Positions 44,504 through 53,955 of a stretch of 64,000 nt of DNA are shown piece after piece. The stretch covers positions 1 through 64,000 of the forward strand of contig CALLMF010000009.1 in assembly GCA_938006335.1 (NCBI GenBank), read 5' to 3'. This DNA is from an uncultured Granulosicoccaceae bacterium (GTDB lineage: Bacteria > Pseudomonadota > Gammaproteobacteria > Granulosicoccales > Granulosicoccaceae). Under the pieces are notes generated by a model. That model worked only from the letters and a program-made list of their open reading frames with translations. It made no database searches and was not told the DNA's origin. The position numbers were made by a program, and so were the translations under genes. Position 1 is the stretch's first letter, and the number at the start of each line of letters is the position of its first letter.

Positions 44504-45265
44504 CTACCTGACTGCCATTCGCAATGCGCCATCCAACCGGATGACGGTGCCGTTGAGATACGGGTTTTCTATGATCGAGGCCGCAAGGCTTGCGTATTCA
44601 TCAGGATCTCCAAGGCGCTGCGGATTGACGACGGTGGCCGCCAGTGAATCCTGTACATCCTGTGGCATGGCTGTGAGCATGGGCGTTGCGAATATCCCGG
44701 GCGCAATCGCCATGACCCGGATGTTGGCCTTGGCAAGATCCCGCGCCATCGGCAAGGTCGCGCCGATGATGCCACCCTTGGAGGCCGCATAAGCAACCTG
44801 GCCCATCTGCCCTTCATAGCCTGCGACCGACGCGGTGTTGATGATCACGCCGCGGTCCTCACCTTCCGCCAGATTGTTTGCCATGCCACAAGCGGACTGA
44901 CTGGCAACATTGAACGTACCTGTGAGATTGATATCGATCACCTGCGACCACAGCGCAAGATCATGCGGCAGCCCACGCGACACCGTCTTCGCAGCGGGGG
45001 CGATCCCCGCGCAGTTGATGCAGATTCTTTCCTGCCCATGGGTATCGCGGGCCACTTGCAAGGCGGAAGCGACGCTTTGCGAACGGGTGACATCAGCACG
45101 ACAAAACAGGGCGCCCATCGCGTTCGCAGTGGCCTTGCCGCTGTCTTCACTGACATCAAGAATCGCGACAGGCGCGCCGCGGTGGCGAAGCATGGCGGCC
45201 ACCGAGGCGCCGAGTCCGGATGCGCCACCCGTGACGACAGCAGGGGTCGTGGAATCGATCTTCAT
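44504..45265 (-). CDS. SDR 3-hydroxyacyl-CoA dehydrogenase (HSD17B10-like)
   Basis: The 253-residue SDR has TGGASGLG, NCAGIAPA and catalytic YAASKGG. The sequence resembles type-II 3-hydroxyacyl-CoA dehydrogenase (2-methyl-3-hydroxybutyryl-CoA in isoleucine breakdown). Located between acyl-CoA ligase and acyl-CoA dehydrogenase, it fits beta-oxidation of a branched acyl-CoA. Overall similarity is by eye. Confidence 0.85.
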   Translation of the reverse strand: MKIDSTTPAVVTGGASGLGASVAAMLRHRGAPVAILDVSEDSGKATANAMGALFCRADVTRSQSVASALQVARDTHGQERICINCAGIAPAAKTVSRGLPHDLALWSQVIDINLTGTFNVASQSACGMANNLAEGEDRGVIINTASVAGYEGQMGQVAYAASKGGIIGATLPMARDLAKANIRVMAIAPGIFATPMLTAMPQDVQDSLAATVVNPQRLGDPDEYASLAASIIENPYLNGTVIRLDGALRMAVR

Positions 45266-45268
45266 GAA

Positions 45269-46453
45269 TCAGCTCTGAACCGGTCGACCGTCGGCAATGA
45301 CTACACCATCACGAGGCAAGCTCCCGGGGGCCACCAGCTCGACAAGTGGCCTTACTCGTATGGCGTCTACCAGCGCATCGGTGTACCGGTCCGCTGTCGC
45401 ATCACTCTGTTCGATCTCGAGCTGTGCCGTCAGGGTATCGCCTGTGCCGTCGTGGCCCACCTCGATGCGCGCCCGGAGCACCTCGGGGTGACGGTCAAGA
45501 AACTCCGCGACCTGCTCGGGACGCACAAACTGGCCACGCACCTTGGTGGACTGATCAGCGCGCCCCTTCCAGCCCGACAGACGCACATTACTTCGACCAC
45601 AGCTACTGGACGTCAACACGATGGAACTCATGTCTCCGGTTGCAAAGCGCAACAGCGGATAGTCGGGATTGAGCACAGTGACAAGGACCTCACCAATCTC
45701 ACCGGCGGCAACGGGCTTGCCGGTGCCAGGTGTGACTATTTCAGCAATCACATTCTCGTCGACGATCATCGCGTCGATGTCATCAGCTGTCTCGTAGGCA
45801 ATCAGTCCCACGTCGGCAGTCGCGTAACACTGCCGACACGTGATACCGCGATCGGCATACGCCTGCCTTACCTGTGGGAACAGGGGACCGGCACTCACCA
45901 TCGCCCGCTTGAACGCTAACGCCACGCCCGCTTCGTCCGCCTTGGCCAGGATGGTTTGCAGATAGTCCGGCGTGCCTGCGTAGGCAGTGCAAGCAAAACG
46001 CGCTGCGGCTGTCACCTGCTCCTGAGTGTTTCCCGGTCCTGCCGGAAACACGGTTGCACCAACGGCCACCGCAGCGCTGTCGAACATCATCCCGGCAGGC
46101 GTGAAGTGATAGGAAAACGTGTTCTGCACGATGTCTTCAGGGCCAAGACCGACCGCATGAGCAAATCGCCCGAAACGCCACCAGTCATCACGCAGATTAC
46201 CCGGCTCATGAATCGGGCCTGGCGATTGGAACAGATGCGTGTACACCGCCGGCACACCCCCCAAGGGCGGCTGCTGCGATTGCAGCGCAGTGAGCTCGCT
46301 CTTGCGAAATACGGGTAGCTCACTCAGCTCGGACAAGGCGGTGAGTGACGCCGCCGACGGAAACAGCTGCTTCGCTACCGCCAGCTGATCGGATTCACGC
46401 TGATCGCTGGATCGCGTCTCGAGAGCGTCGAAATGATGTGTCACGACAGCCAC
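45269..46453 (-). CDS. Phenylacetate-CoA ligase-like adenylating enzyme
   Basis: The 394-residue enzyme belongs to the PaaK-like group: VYTHLFQSPGPIHEPGNLRDDWW replaces the usual phosphate-binding loop, then QNTFSYHFTPAGMMFD, GTPDYLQTIL, WKGRADQSTKVRGQFV and QVAEFLDRHPEV. It makes an acyl-CoA from an acid, probably aromatic or branched. Overlaps the preceding livF start by 13 bp, so it is co-translated with the transporter. Slightly short (about 394 versus about 430). Confidence 0.82.
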   Translation of the reverse strand: MAVVTHHFDALETRSSDQRESDQLAVAKQLFPSAASLTALSELSELPVFRKSELTALQSQQPPLGGVPAVYTHLFQSPGPIHEPGNLRDDWWRFGRFAHAVGLGPEDIVQNTFSYHFTPAGMMFDSAAVAVGATVFPAGPGNTQEQVTAAARFACTAYAGTPDYLQTILAKADEAGVALAFKRAMVSAGPLFPQVRQAYADRGITCRQCYATADVGLIAYETADDIDAMIVDENVIAEIVTPGTGKPVAAGEIGEVLVTVLNPDYPLLRFATGDMSSIVLTSSSCGRSNVRLSGWKGRADQSTKVRGQFVRPEQVAEFLDRHPEVLRARIEVGHDGTGDTLTAQLEIEQSDATADRYTDALVDAIRVRPLVELVAPGSLPRDGVVIADGRPVQS

Positions 46454-47274
46454 CTCTTGCGACGCCGGTAGGAACGGACATCGCGAAACGACTTGCGCCC
46501 CTCACCGGAGAGACCGAGATAGAACTCCTTGACGTCGGGGTTCTCACGCAGCTCTTCTGCGGTGCCATCCATGACGATACGCCCGCTTTCCATGATGTAG
46601 CCGTAGTGCGCGAAGCGCAGTGCTACATTGGTGTTTTGTTCTGCAAGGAGGAACGACACGCCCTGCTCTTCGTTCAGGCTTTTCACGATATTGAAAATCT
46701 CTTCGACCAGCTGTGGGGCCAGCCCCATGCTCGGCTCGTCCAGCAGGATCGTCTCCGGGCGGCTCATCAATGCCCTGCCGATGGCGCACATCTGTTGCTC
46801 CCCTCCGGAGGTGTAACCCGCCTGACTGGTACGACGCTCCTTGAGACGCGGAAAATAGTTGTACACAAGCTCCAGGTCGTCGCTGACCGATCCCCGGCCG
46901 GTGCGCGCGTAGGCGCCGGTCAACAGGTTCTCTTCGACGGTCAGGTGTTCGAAACAGTGCCGACCTTCCATCACCTGAATGACGCCGCGCCGCACAAGAT
47001 CCGATGGCAGCAGATGCTGCACCTTGTCACCGCGGTAGTGAATGCTGCCCTTGGTCACTTCGCCTCGTTCCGACTTGAGCAAGTTGGAAATGGCTTTCAA
47101 TGTGGTTGTCTTGCCGGCACCGTTGCCGCCGAGCAGCGCTGTAATGCCCCCTTTGGGAACAGACAGCGAGACACCCTTCAACACGAGGATCACATGGTTG
47201 TAGATCACCTCGATGTTGTTGACCTCGAGCAAGGTCTCGTCGGCGGGAGCAGCTTCAGGCATTGCGTTCATCAA
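46441..47274 (-). CDS. livF: Branched-chain amino acid-type ABC transporter ATP-binding protein
   Basis: The 277-residue ATPase shows Walker A GGNGAGKTTT, signature TSGGEQQM, Walker B ILLDEPSMGLAP. LivF-type, with about 25 extra residues at the C-terminus (RKSFRDVRSYRRRK). It overlaps the PaaK-like gene and is separated from livK by a perfect 11-bp stem-loop. Confidence 0.9.
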   Translation of the reverse strand: MMNAMPEAAPADETLLEVNNIEVIYNHVILVLKGVSLSVPKGGITALLGGNGAGKTTTLKAISNLLKSERGEVTKGSIHYRGDKVQHLLPSDLVRRGVIQVMEGRHCFEHLTVEENLLTGAYARTGRGSVSDDLELVYNYFPRLKERRTSQAGYTSGGEQQMCAIGRALMSRPETILLDEPSMGLAPQLVEEIFNIVKSLNEEQGVSFLLAEQNTNVALRFAHYGYIMESGRIVMDGTAEELRENPDVKEFYLGLSGEGRKSFRDVRSYRRRKRWLS

Positions 47275-47293
47275 GCAGCAAATAGTCCTTGAT

Positions 47294-47320
47294 GGGAGGG
47301 GAGCAGAGCGCTCCCCTCCC
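47294..47320 (-). promoter_or_regulatory. Perfect 11-bp stem-loop between livK-like and livF-like genes
   Basis: GGGAGGGGAGC (47294-47304) and GCTCCCCTCCC (47310-47320) form a fully paired 11-bp GC-rich stem with a 5-nt loop, 8 bp after the binding-protein stop. No U-tract follows. It is a likely 3'-end stabiliser or partial attenuator for the upstream binding-protein message. Confidence 0.65.
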
Positions 47321-47328
47321 GACTGACA

Positions 47329-48615
47329 TCAGAGACAAGCGGCGGTCACGCCGTTCTCGTCCGCATAGGCCTTTGATGCAGCCACCACCAGCGGGTCGGT
47401 TACCGACGTGTCGGAATCCATGAAACCCGTCAGCGACGTCCAGGTACCGGAACTCGCGTCCCATTGCTGCATGACGCCCATACCCGGGCCGCCGTGGTTC
47501 TCACACGACACGCTGAACTCTGGCCCGATACCCGACATGCCAAGTTCCGCCATCCGCGCTTCGGTGATCTCAAGCGCCTCCATGCCATCGCGCATCATCG
47601 CGGGCGTGATGTCACTCTCGCCGTGGATTTCCTGTGCCTTGGCAATGGACTCTGCTGCCAGCATCGCCGCGTACATGCCGCGGATGTAGAGCACGGAGCC
47701 GACATTGGATCCATCACCGGCTGCATTGCCTTCGTCGTGAACCATGGTCTTGATGTCGTCGAGGACCGGAAAGTCAGAAGCGACCTTGGTCATGTTCAAC
47801 GACTTGTAACCGTTGGCTCCGGCACCAGCAGGCGTGACGTCATGCTCTGCACCCGCCCACCAGTTACCGATGAAGTTCTCCATCGGATAGCGGATGTTGG
47901 CAGCTTCCTGGATAGCGACCTGGTTCATGACGCCCCAACCCCACATCAGTACGTAGTCAGGACGCGAACGTCGAATTTGCAACCACTGGGACGTTTGCTC
48001 CTGTCCGGGGTGATCTACCGCAAGCAGGTCAAGCGTGAATCCTTCGGACTCGGCCAGCGACTCCAGTGTTGGAATCGGCTCCTTGCCGTACGCCGAGTTG
48101 TGATAGACCAGCGCGATGTTCTTGCCGTTCAGGTCGCCGTCGTTTTCATCCTTCAGATAGTTGACGATGACTGATGCTGCATCCCAGTAGTTGGCCGGGA
48201 AGTTGAACGCCCAATTGAAGACCTCTCCGTTCTTCACAGCAGTGCGTCCATAACCCATGGTGTGAATCGGGATGCCATCCGCCTCGGCCTTGGGAATCAG
48301 CTGATACGTGATACCGGTAGACAAGGGCTGATAGACCAACGCACCTTCACCCTTGGTGCTCTCGTAACACTCGACACCCTTCTCGGTGTTGTAGCCGGTC
48401 TCACACTCGACGATGCGGACGGGCTCACCGCCAATGCCCCCATCCCGCGCGTTGAGCAACGAAAAGTAGTCTTGATAGCCATCAGAAAACGGGATGCCAC
48501 CCGCGGCATACGGACCGGTGCGGTAACTCAGATCCGGCAAGACCAGATCGGCTGCCGCGGGGGCAGCAACCAGGCTCGCCATGACGGCGCCTGTCAACAA
48601 TGTGTGCAATTTCAT
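47329..48615 (-). CDS. livK: Branched-chain amino acid-type ABC substrate-binding protein
   Basis: The 428-residue periplasmic-binding-fold I protein has a Sec signal (MKLHTLLTGAVMASLVAAPAAA), LSYRTGPYAAGG, and a hinge-like second lobe. The family binds BCAA, urea or aromatic acids; with the flanking CoA ligases, a carboxylic acid such as phenylacetate, benzoate or isobutyrate is plausible. Length is above the ~370 of LivK. Strong AGGAGG-type ribosome site precedes the start. Confidence 0.88.
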   Translation of the reverse strand: MKLHTLLTGAVMASLVAAPAAADLVLPDLSYRTGPYAAGGIPFSDGYQDYFSLLNARDGGIGGEPVRIVECETGYNTEKGVECYESTKGEGALVYQPLSTGITYQLIPKAEADGIPIHTMGYGRTAVKNGEVFNWAFNFPANYWDAASVIVNYLKDENDGDLNGKNIALVYHNSAYGKEPIPTLESLAESEGFTLDLLAVDHPGQEQTSQWLQIRRSRPDYVLMWGWGVMNQVAIQEAANIRYPMENFIGNWWAGAEHDVTPAGAGANGYKSLNMTKVASDFPVLDDIKTMVHDEGNAAGDGSNVGSVLYIRGMYAAMLAAESIAKAQEIHGESDITPAMMRDGMEALEITEARMAELGMSGIGPEFSVSCENHGGPGMGVMQQWDASSGTWTSLTGFMDSDTSVTDPLVVAASKAYADENGVTAACL

Positions 48616-48724
48616 CGGTATTCCTCCGTTTGTGGTTATCCGATTGTTTGAAGCCCTGGCGGGCTGTAGTGAGCTTCTATCTGTCTCTTCTTACTTACTT
48701 TAATTGAGCTGGCCCGGCGTTGTT

Positions 48725-49801
48725 CTAGTGCGGGAACGGCCAGAGTCGCAGTTTTTCCTTCATCACGCGCCATAGCTGTGCCAGACCGTGTGGCTCCTTG
48801 ATCAGGAAGAACATGATCAGACCACCGACGATGACAAGACGAAGGTGCGCCACGAGATCAGGCGCCCATCCGAGAATATCCACCCCGATGAACTTGAGCA
48901 CGACCGGCAGGACCACCAGAAAGGCAGCACCGGCAAAGCAACCAAAGATGCTACCGAGCCCGCCAATGATGATCATGAACAGCACAAGAAAACTCTTGTC
49001 GATACCAAAGGACTCGCCCACTTCTGCTGCACCGAGGTACACGGAGAAGAACAAGGCTCCAGAGATCCCGACAAAAAACCCTGAAAGCGCAAACGCGGAC
49101 AACTTGGCGGTCAACGGATTCACGCCGATGATCTCGGCCGCGATGTCCATGTCCCGAATTGCCATCCAGCGTCGACCCAAGCTACCGCGAGTGAGATTGC
49201 GAGCGATGAAGGCACTTGCCACACAGAACGTCAGGCACACCAGATACATCGCCCAGGCCTCGGTGTTGGGACCTGTCAAGGGCACGCCAAACACGGTCCG
49301 CTCTGGCGCACTGATCTGTCCGGAGGCATTGTTGTTGTAGAACCATGGCACTTTGTTGAACAGCCACACCAGAAAGAACTGCGCGGCGAGTGTGGCTACG
49401 GCGAGATAGAAGCCCTTGATGCGCAGACTAGGCAGGCCGAATACCGTACACACGACCATCGTGACGAAGCCTGCGCCAACGATATGCAGCAGGATGCTGA
49501 CGTCCGGAAACGCCGTCATCAGCTTGTAACAGGCATAGGCCCCGACGGCCATGAAACCACCGGTACCCAGGCTTACCTGTCCGCAGTAACCGGTAAGGAT
49601 GTTGAGGCCGATCGCTGCGATGGCGTAGATCAGAAACGGCACCAGAATGGCACTGGCCCAGTAATCGTTGATCACCAGGGGTACGACCAGGAAGGCGACG
49701 GCCAGCGTCAAATAAAACACGATCCGGTCGAGCTTGAGCGGAAAGGTCTGGTTGTCGAGCGAGTAGGACGTCTTGAAGTCGCCCGCTTCACGATAGAGCA
49801 T
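48725..49801 (-). CDS. livM: Branched-chain amino acid-type ABC transporter permease (LivM)
   Basis: The 358-residue inner-membrane permease has eight or nine TM helices and the LivM EAA-like motif GRRWMAIRDMDIAAEIIGVNPLTAKL. Adjacent to livH (4-bp gap). Confidence 0.92.
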   Translation of the reverse strand: MLYREAGDFKTSYSLDNQTFPLKLDRIVFYLTLAVAFLVVPLVINDYWASAILVPFLIYAIAAIGLNILTGYCGQVSLGTGGFMAVGAYACYKLMTAFPDVSILLHIVGAGFVTMVVCTVFGLPSLRIKGFYLAVATLAAQFFLVWLFNKVPWFYNNNASGQISAPERTVFGVPLTGPNTEAWAMYLVCLTFCVASAFIARNLTRGSLGRRWMAIRDMDIAAEIIGVNPLTAKLSAFALSGFFVGISGALFFSVYLGAAEVGESFGIDKSFLVLFMIIIGGLGSIFGCFAGAAFLVVLPVVLKFIGVDILGWAPDLVAHLRLVIVGGLIMFFLIKEPHGLAQLWRVMKEKLRLWPFPH

Positions 49802-49805
49802 GTCT

Positions 49806-50804
49806 CTATACCCTCTCGATGATGCGTTCGCCGAACAGGCCCTGAGGCCGGAAGATCAGCACCACGAGTGCAAGCATGTAAGCAAACCAGTTTTCCGTCG
49901 CACCACCCAGGAAGGGCCCGCCGATCGTGTACTCGAACAGCTGCTCTCCCATGCCAATGATCAGCCCCCCGACAATGGCACCAGGAATGGACGTGAAGCC
50001 GCCCAGCATGAGTACCGGCAGCGCCTTGAGTGCGATCAGGGACAACGAGAACTGCACGCCCGACTTGGCACCCCACATGATGCCAGCGACCAGCGCCACG
50101 ATGCCGGCAAGTGTCCACACCAGCACCCAGATGAAATTGAGCGAGATACCCACCGACAAGGCGGCCTGGTGATCATCAGCAACCGCACGCATGGCTCGAC
50201 CGTACTTGGTGTACTGGGAAAAGGCGATGAGCGCAGCAACGAGAATGGCCGCCACCATGGTCGCCACGACGTCCAGCTTGTCGATGAAGAATCCGTAGAA
50301 GTCATCACCACCGAGGACGGCGGTCGCGTTTTCAATCGCAAGCGAGGCGCCTTGCGGTAGCGCGAGGTCCAGGGTACGGATCTCCGACCCCCACATGAGG
50401 TCCCCGATGCCTTCCAGAAAATAGGCAAGACCAATCGTGGCCATGAACAGGATGATGGGCTCCTGACCGACCAGATGACGGAACACGAGCCGCTGAACCA
50501 ACCACGCAAGTAGTGCCATCACCACGACCGTCAGCAGGATCGCGGCAATCGCTGGCACGTTCCAGCCAAAGGAGTGCAGCTGGGTGCCAAACATCGCGTT
50601 GATCAGATGGGAGAACGGAATGTCACCTTCCATGATTCCGGACAAGGTCATGGCTGCGAACAACGCCATCACGCCCTGTGCATAGTTGAAGATGCCACTC
50701 GCCTTGTAGATCAGGACGAAACCGAGAGCGACGAGCGCGTACAACACACCCGCCATCAGACCATTGATCAGTACCTCGACGCCGTACAGCAATGAAGCAG
50801 GCAT
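49806..50804 (-). CDS. livH: Branched-chain amino acid-type ABC transporter permease (LivH)
   Basis: The 332-residue permease has a LivH pattern: NGLMAGVLYALVALGFVLIYKASGIFNYAQG at the N-terminus and GRAMRAVADDHQAALSVGI in the cytoplasmic loop. Forms the channel with LivM. 24 bp after livG. Confidence 0.93.
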   Translation of the reverse strand: MPASLLYGVEVLINGLMAGVLYALVALGFVLIYKASGIFNYAQGVMALFAAMTLSGIMEGDIPFSHLINAMFGTQLHSFGWNVPAIAAILLTVVVMALLAWLVQRLVFRHLVGQEPIILFMATIGLAYFLEGIGDLMWGSEIRTLDLALPQGASLAIENATAVLGGDDFYGFFIDKLDVVATMVAAILVAALIAFSQYTKYGRAMRAVADDHQAALSVGISLNFIWVLVWTLAGIVALVAGIMWGAKSGVQFSLSLIALKALPVLMLGGFTSIPGAIVGGLIIGMGEQLFEYTIGGPFLGGATENWFAYMLALVVLIFRPQGLFGERIIERV

Positions 50805-50828
50805 CAGTACGTTCCTCCATCAGCACGC

Positions 50829-51668
50829 TCAGTCATGGCTCACCCCAAGATAGGCGTCAATGACGACCTGATCGTTGCGGACCACATCGGGCGTACCGTC
50901 ACCGATCTTGCGACCGTAGTCCATGACGACCACGCGATCGGACAGATCCATGACTACGCCCATATCGTGTTCTATCAGAGCAATCGTGGTCCCGAACTCA
51001 TCATTGACGTCCAGGATGAACCGCGACATGTCCTCCTTTTCCTCGACGTTCATGCCCGCCATCGGCTCATCGAGCAACAACAGGTTGGGCTCGGCAGCCA
51101 GCGCCCGTGCCAACTCGACACGCTTCTTGAGACCGTAGGGAAGTCGGGATACCGGCGTCTTGCGAATGGCCTGTATTTCGAGGAAATCGATGATTCTCTC
51201 AACCGCTTCCCGGTTGTGCACCTCTTCCTTCCTCGCGGGCCCGACCCAGAGCGCCTGCGCGAGAATACCGCGCCGCATCTTGCCAAGCCGCCCGGTCATC
51301 ACGTTGTCCAGCACGCTCATCCCCTCGAACAAGGCGATGTTCTGGAAGGTTCGGGCAATGCCCTGCTGCGCTACCTGGTAGGGCTTGAGCGGAGGACGCG
51401 GTTTACCTCGAAACCAGACTTCACCCTCCTGGGGAACATAAAAACCGGAAATGACGTTGAGCATCGAGGACTTACCGGCGCCGTTAGGCCCGATGATGGC
51501 GCGTATCTCTCCTTCCTGTATATCGAAGGAAATATCCTTGATCGCCTCCACGCCGCCAAAGCGCAAGGTGATGTTGCGAAGATCAAGTATCACCTCACCG
51601 ATATCACGACCGTCAGCAGTGGTGTAGCCCACGGAACTCGCTTGCGTATCTGCCACTGCATTCATCAT
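50829..51668 (-). CDS. livG: Branched-chain amino acid-type ABC transporter ATP-binding protein (LivG)
   Basis: The 279-residue ATPase has Walker A GPNGAGKSSM, the LivG-type signature LPYGLKKRVELARAL (degenerate LSGGQ) and Walker B LLLLDEPMAGMN. Overlaps the preceding ligase stop by 4 bp. Confidence 0.92.
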   Translation of the reverse strand: MMNAVADTQASSVGYTTADGRDIGEVILDLRNITLRFGGVEAIKDISFDIQEGEIRAIIGPNGAGKSSMLNVISGFYVPQEGEVWFRGKPRPPLKPYQVAQQGIARTFQNIALFEGMSVLDNVMTGRLGKMRRGILAQALWVGPARKEEVHNREAVERIIDFLEIQAIRKTPVSRLPYGLKKRVELARALAAEPNLLLLDEPMAGMNVEEKEDMSRFILDVNDEFGTTIALIEHDMGVVMDLSDRVVVMDYGRKIGDGTPDVVRNDQVVIDAYLGVSHD

Positions 51669-53641
51669 GCGGCCGACGCCTCGCGCACCCGCGCATCACT
51701 GACGACGGCGTTGTTGACTGCGAGCCTCGCACTGATCGAGCCCTTGCGGCCGTCCTCGTACGTCACTTCGGTTTCGGTACTTATCTCGGAAGAGCCATCA
51801 TAGAGCGCTTCGATCAGATCCGAATACTTGTCGGCGATGACCGCACGACGCACTTTTTGGGTACGTGTCAGCTCGCCATCATCGGCATCAAGCTGCTTGT
51901 GCAATACGATGAATCGATGTATCTGGCAGCCGGACAGCATCTCGTCCTGGGCAACGGACGCATTCACCTCCGCCACGTGTTCGCTCATGATCTCGATAAC
52001 GCGCGGATGCCCGGCAAGCTCCTGGTAGGACGCATAGGCTACATTGTTGCGTTCCGCCCAATTGCCGACAGCCTGCAGATCGATATTGAGAAAGGCCGTG
52101 CACTCGTGCTTGCCGTTCCCGAACACCACGACCTCGAGTATGTTCGGGAAGAACTTGAGCTTGTTTTCCACATACTTCGGAGCAAACATTCGACCATCGG
52201 CAAGCTTGCCGACATCCTTGGCTCGATCAATGATGCGCAGCTGCCCGGACTCCTTGTCCATGAAGCCGGCATCGCCCGTGGACACCCAACCATCGGCATC
52301 CTTGGTGCTGGCCGTGCTCTCAGGATTGTTGAAGTATTCGACAAACACGCCAGGCGAGCGGTACAGCACTTCGCCGTTGTCCGCAATCTTCAACTCGACG
52401 CCAGGTATCGGCACACCCACCGTGTCAGCCCGCACATCGGTATCTGTCTGATTGGTGATGAAGACACTGGCTTCGGTCTGACCGTACAGCTGTTTCAGGT
52501 TGATACCGAGCGAGCGATAGAACTCGAAAATCTCCGGCCCGATCGCCTCACCTGCGGTGTACCCGACACGCACTTGCGTAAAGCCGAGGGTATTCTTCAA
52601 CGGCCCGTACACCAGAAACTCCCCTAGCCGGTACTTGAACCGATCCATGCCGGGCACTTCCTTGCCATCGAGAATATCCGGCCCCGCCCGTCGCGCAACC
52701 GCCATGAAATGCTGAAACAGCCACCGCTTGACTCGCCCGGCATCCTCCATGCGAATCATCACATCGGTGAGCAAGGTCTCGAAGAAGCGCGGCGGCGCGA
52801 AAAAATAGGTCGGGCCGATTTCACGCAGGTCGCTGCGCATGGTGTCCGCACTTTCCGGGCAATTGACGCAAAAGCCCTGATAGATCGCTTCACCGATGGA
52901 AAAGATGAAATCACCTACCCACCCCATGGGCAGATAGGCAAGCACGTCCTCGCCCGGGCCCAAGCTGTCAAACTCGGTAGCGTTCTTTGAGGTTTCGATG
53001 ATGTTGCGGTTGGATAGCACCACTCCCTTGGGCTTGCCGGTGGTGCCCGAGGTGTACAGGATCACGCAGGTGGAGTCGTAATTCTGGTTTGACGCAATCT
53101 CGGCAAACCGCGAGGCCTGGCGCGACTCAGCGGCTCGGCCCTTGCCTTGGAGGTCCTCGAAGGAACAGAGCGCTGCATGGTCGTACTTACGCATGCCGCG
53201 CCCGTCCGCATACACCACGTAGGTCACCTGCGGCGTCTCCTCCTGGATCTCGAGCACCTTGTCGACCTGCTCCTGATCTCCCGCTATCACGAACCGCGCG
53301 CCGCAGTGATCGAGCACGTAGGCCAGCTCCTCGGGAACGGCATCCTGATACAGGGGTACCGGAACAGCACCACACAGCTGCACCGCGACCACCGACCAGT
53401 AGAGTGATGGACGGTTGCGCCCGATGATGGCGACCTTGTCGCCTTCGTTCAGTCCAAGCTCAAGCAGGCCACCGGCCGCCGCCTGAATCTCCGCATGGGC
53501 CTCGGCCCAGGTCCAGCGCTGCCAGATACCGAATTCCTTTTCCCGATAGGCGCTGGATTTGCCGAGCACTCGGGCGTTGCGCGCTACCAGAGCCGGCAAT
53601 GTCTCCAGTGAACCACCCAATGAAGGGTCTTTGACTACCAA
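51665..53641 (-). CDS. Long-chain-type acyl-CoA ligase (AMP-binding)
   Basis: The 658-residue adenylating enzyme has ILYTSGTTGKPKGVVLSN, a linker region to YGQTEAS and STGDAGFMDKESGQLRIIDRAKD, then NILEVVVFGNGKHECTAF. It is the first gene of the liv cluster. TTG 53641 is chosen as start because GGGAG lies 9 nt upstream; no ATG fits. In other proteobacteria this ligase-LivG-H-M-K-F-PaaK order is a recurrent unit for uptake and activation of aromatic or branched acids. Confidence 0.87.
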   Translation of the reverse strand: MVVKDPSLGGSLETLPALVARNARVLGKSSAYREKEFGIWQRWTWAEAHAEIQAAAGGLLELGLNEGDKVAIIGRNRPSLYWSVVAVQLCGAVPVPLYQDAVPEELAYVLDHCGARFVIAGDQEQVDKVLEIQEETPQVTYVVYADGRGMRKYDHAALCSFEDLQGKGRAAESRQASRFAEIASNQNYDSTCVILYTSGTTGKPKGVVLSNRNIIETSKNATEFDSLGPGEDVLAYLPMGWVGDFIFSIGEAIYQGFCVNCPESADTMRSDLREIGPTYFFAPPRFFETLLTDVMIRMEDAGRVKRWLFQHFMAVARRAGPDILDGKEVPGMDRFKYRLGEFLVYGPLKNTLGFTQVRVGYTAGEAIGPEIFEFYRSLGINLKQLYGQTEASVFITNQTDTDVRADTVGVPIPGVELKIADNGEVLYRSPGVFVEYFNNPESTASTKDADGWVSTGDAGFMDKESGQLRIIDRAKDVGKLADGRMFAPKYVENKLKFFPNILEVVVFGNGKHECTAFLNIDLQAVGNWAERNNVAYASYQELAGHPRVIEIMSEHVAEVNASVAQDEMLSGCQIHRFIVLHKQLDADDGELTRTQKVRRAVIADKYSDLIEALYDGSSEISTETEVTYEDGRKGSISARLAVNNAVVSDARVREASAA

Positions 53642-53955
53642 ACGGCTTGCTCCCGATCGTCCGCATACGACGACCTTACACGCAGTTGCGGCACAAGTGA
53701 TTGGCCTGAAGGAACAATAATCAGGATTTTCGCTGCGAGCGCGGCAGCGTCTGCCAACCCAGTACTGTTTTAGTGCCAGCCAGGCGGCATCGGCGGCGCT
53801 GACCTAACCGTCTGACCCTGCCGGACCAAGACTCGAAACGTCCACCGGCGCACGCAACTGCTCAGCGGTCGATATCATCCAACTTGCAACCCGCCACTCA
53901 ATTTTCCTGCACTCCCTGAAGGCAGCTGGTCCTGCACTTTCCAGGCATATCAGGC
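53642..53955. other. Intergenic region without a recognisable gene
   Basis: Gap of 314 bp between the acyl-CoA ligase start (minus) and the stop of the DUF11 gene (minus). It should contain the terminator of the surface-protein operon and the promoter of the liv/ligase run, but I see only a weak 6-bp hairpin (53731-53749) and no convincing promoter, U-tract terminator or small gene. Confidence 0.6.

Noticed and set aside
45956-47292. Plus-strand frames opposite PaaK-like and livF genes
   Set aside because: The minus-strand genes have full sets of motifs; these frames have none.
50835-51803. 322-codon plus-strand frame opposite livG
   Set aside because: Shadow of the Walker/Walker-B containing livG gene.
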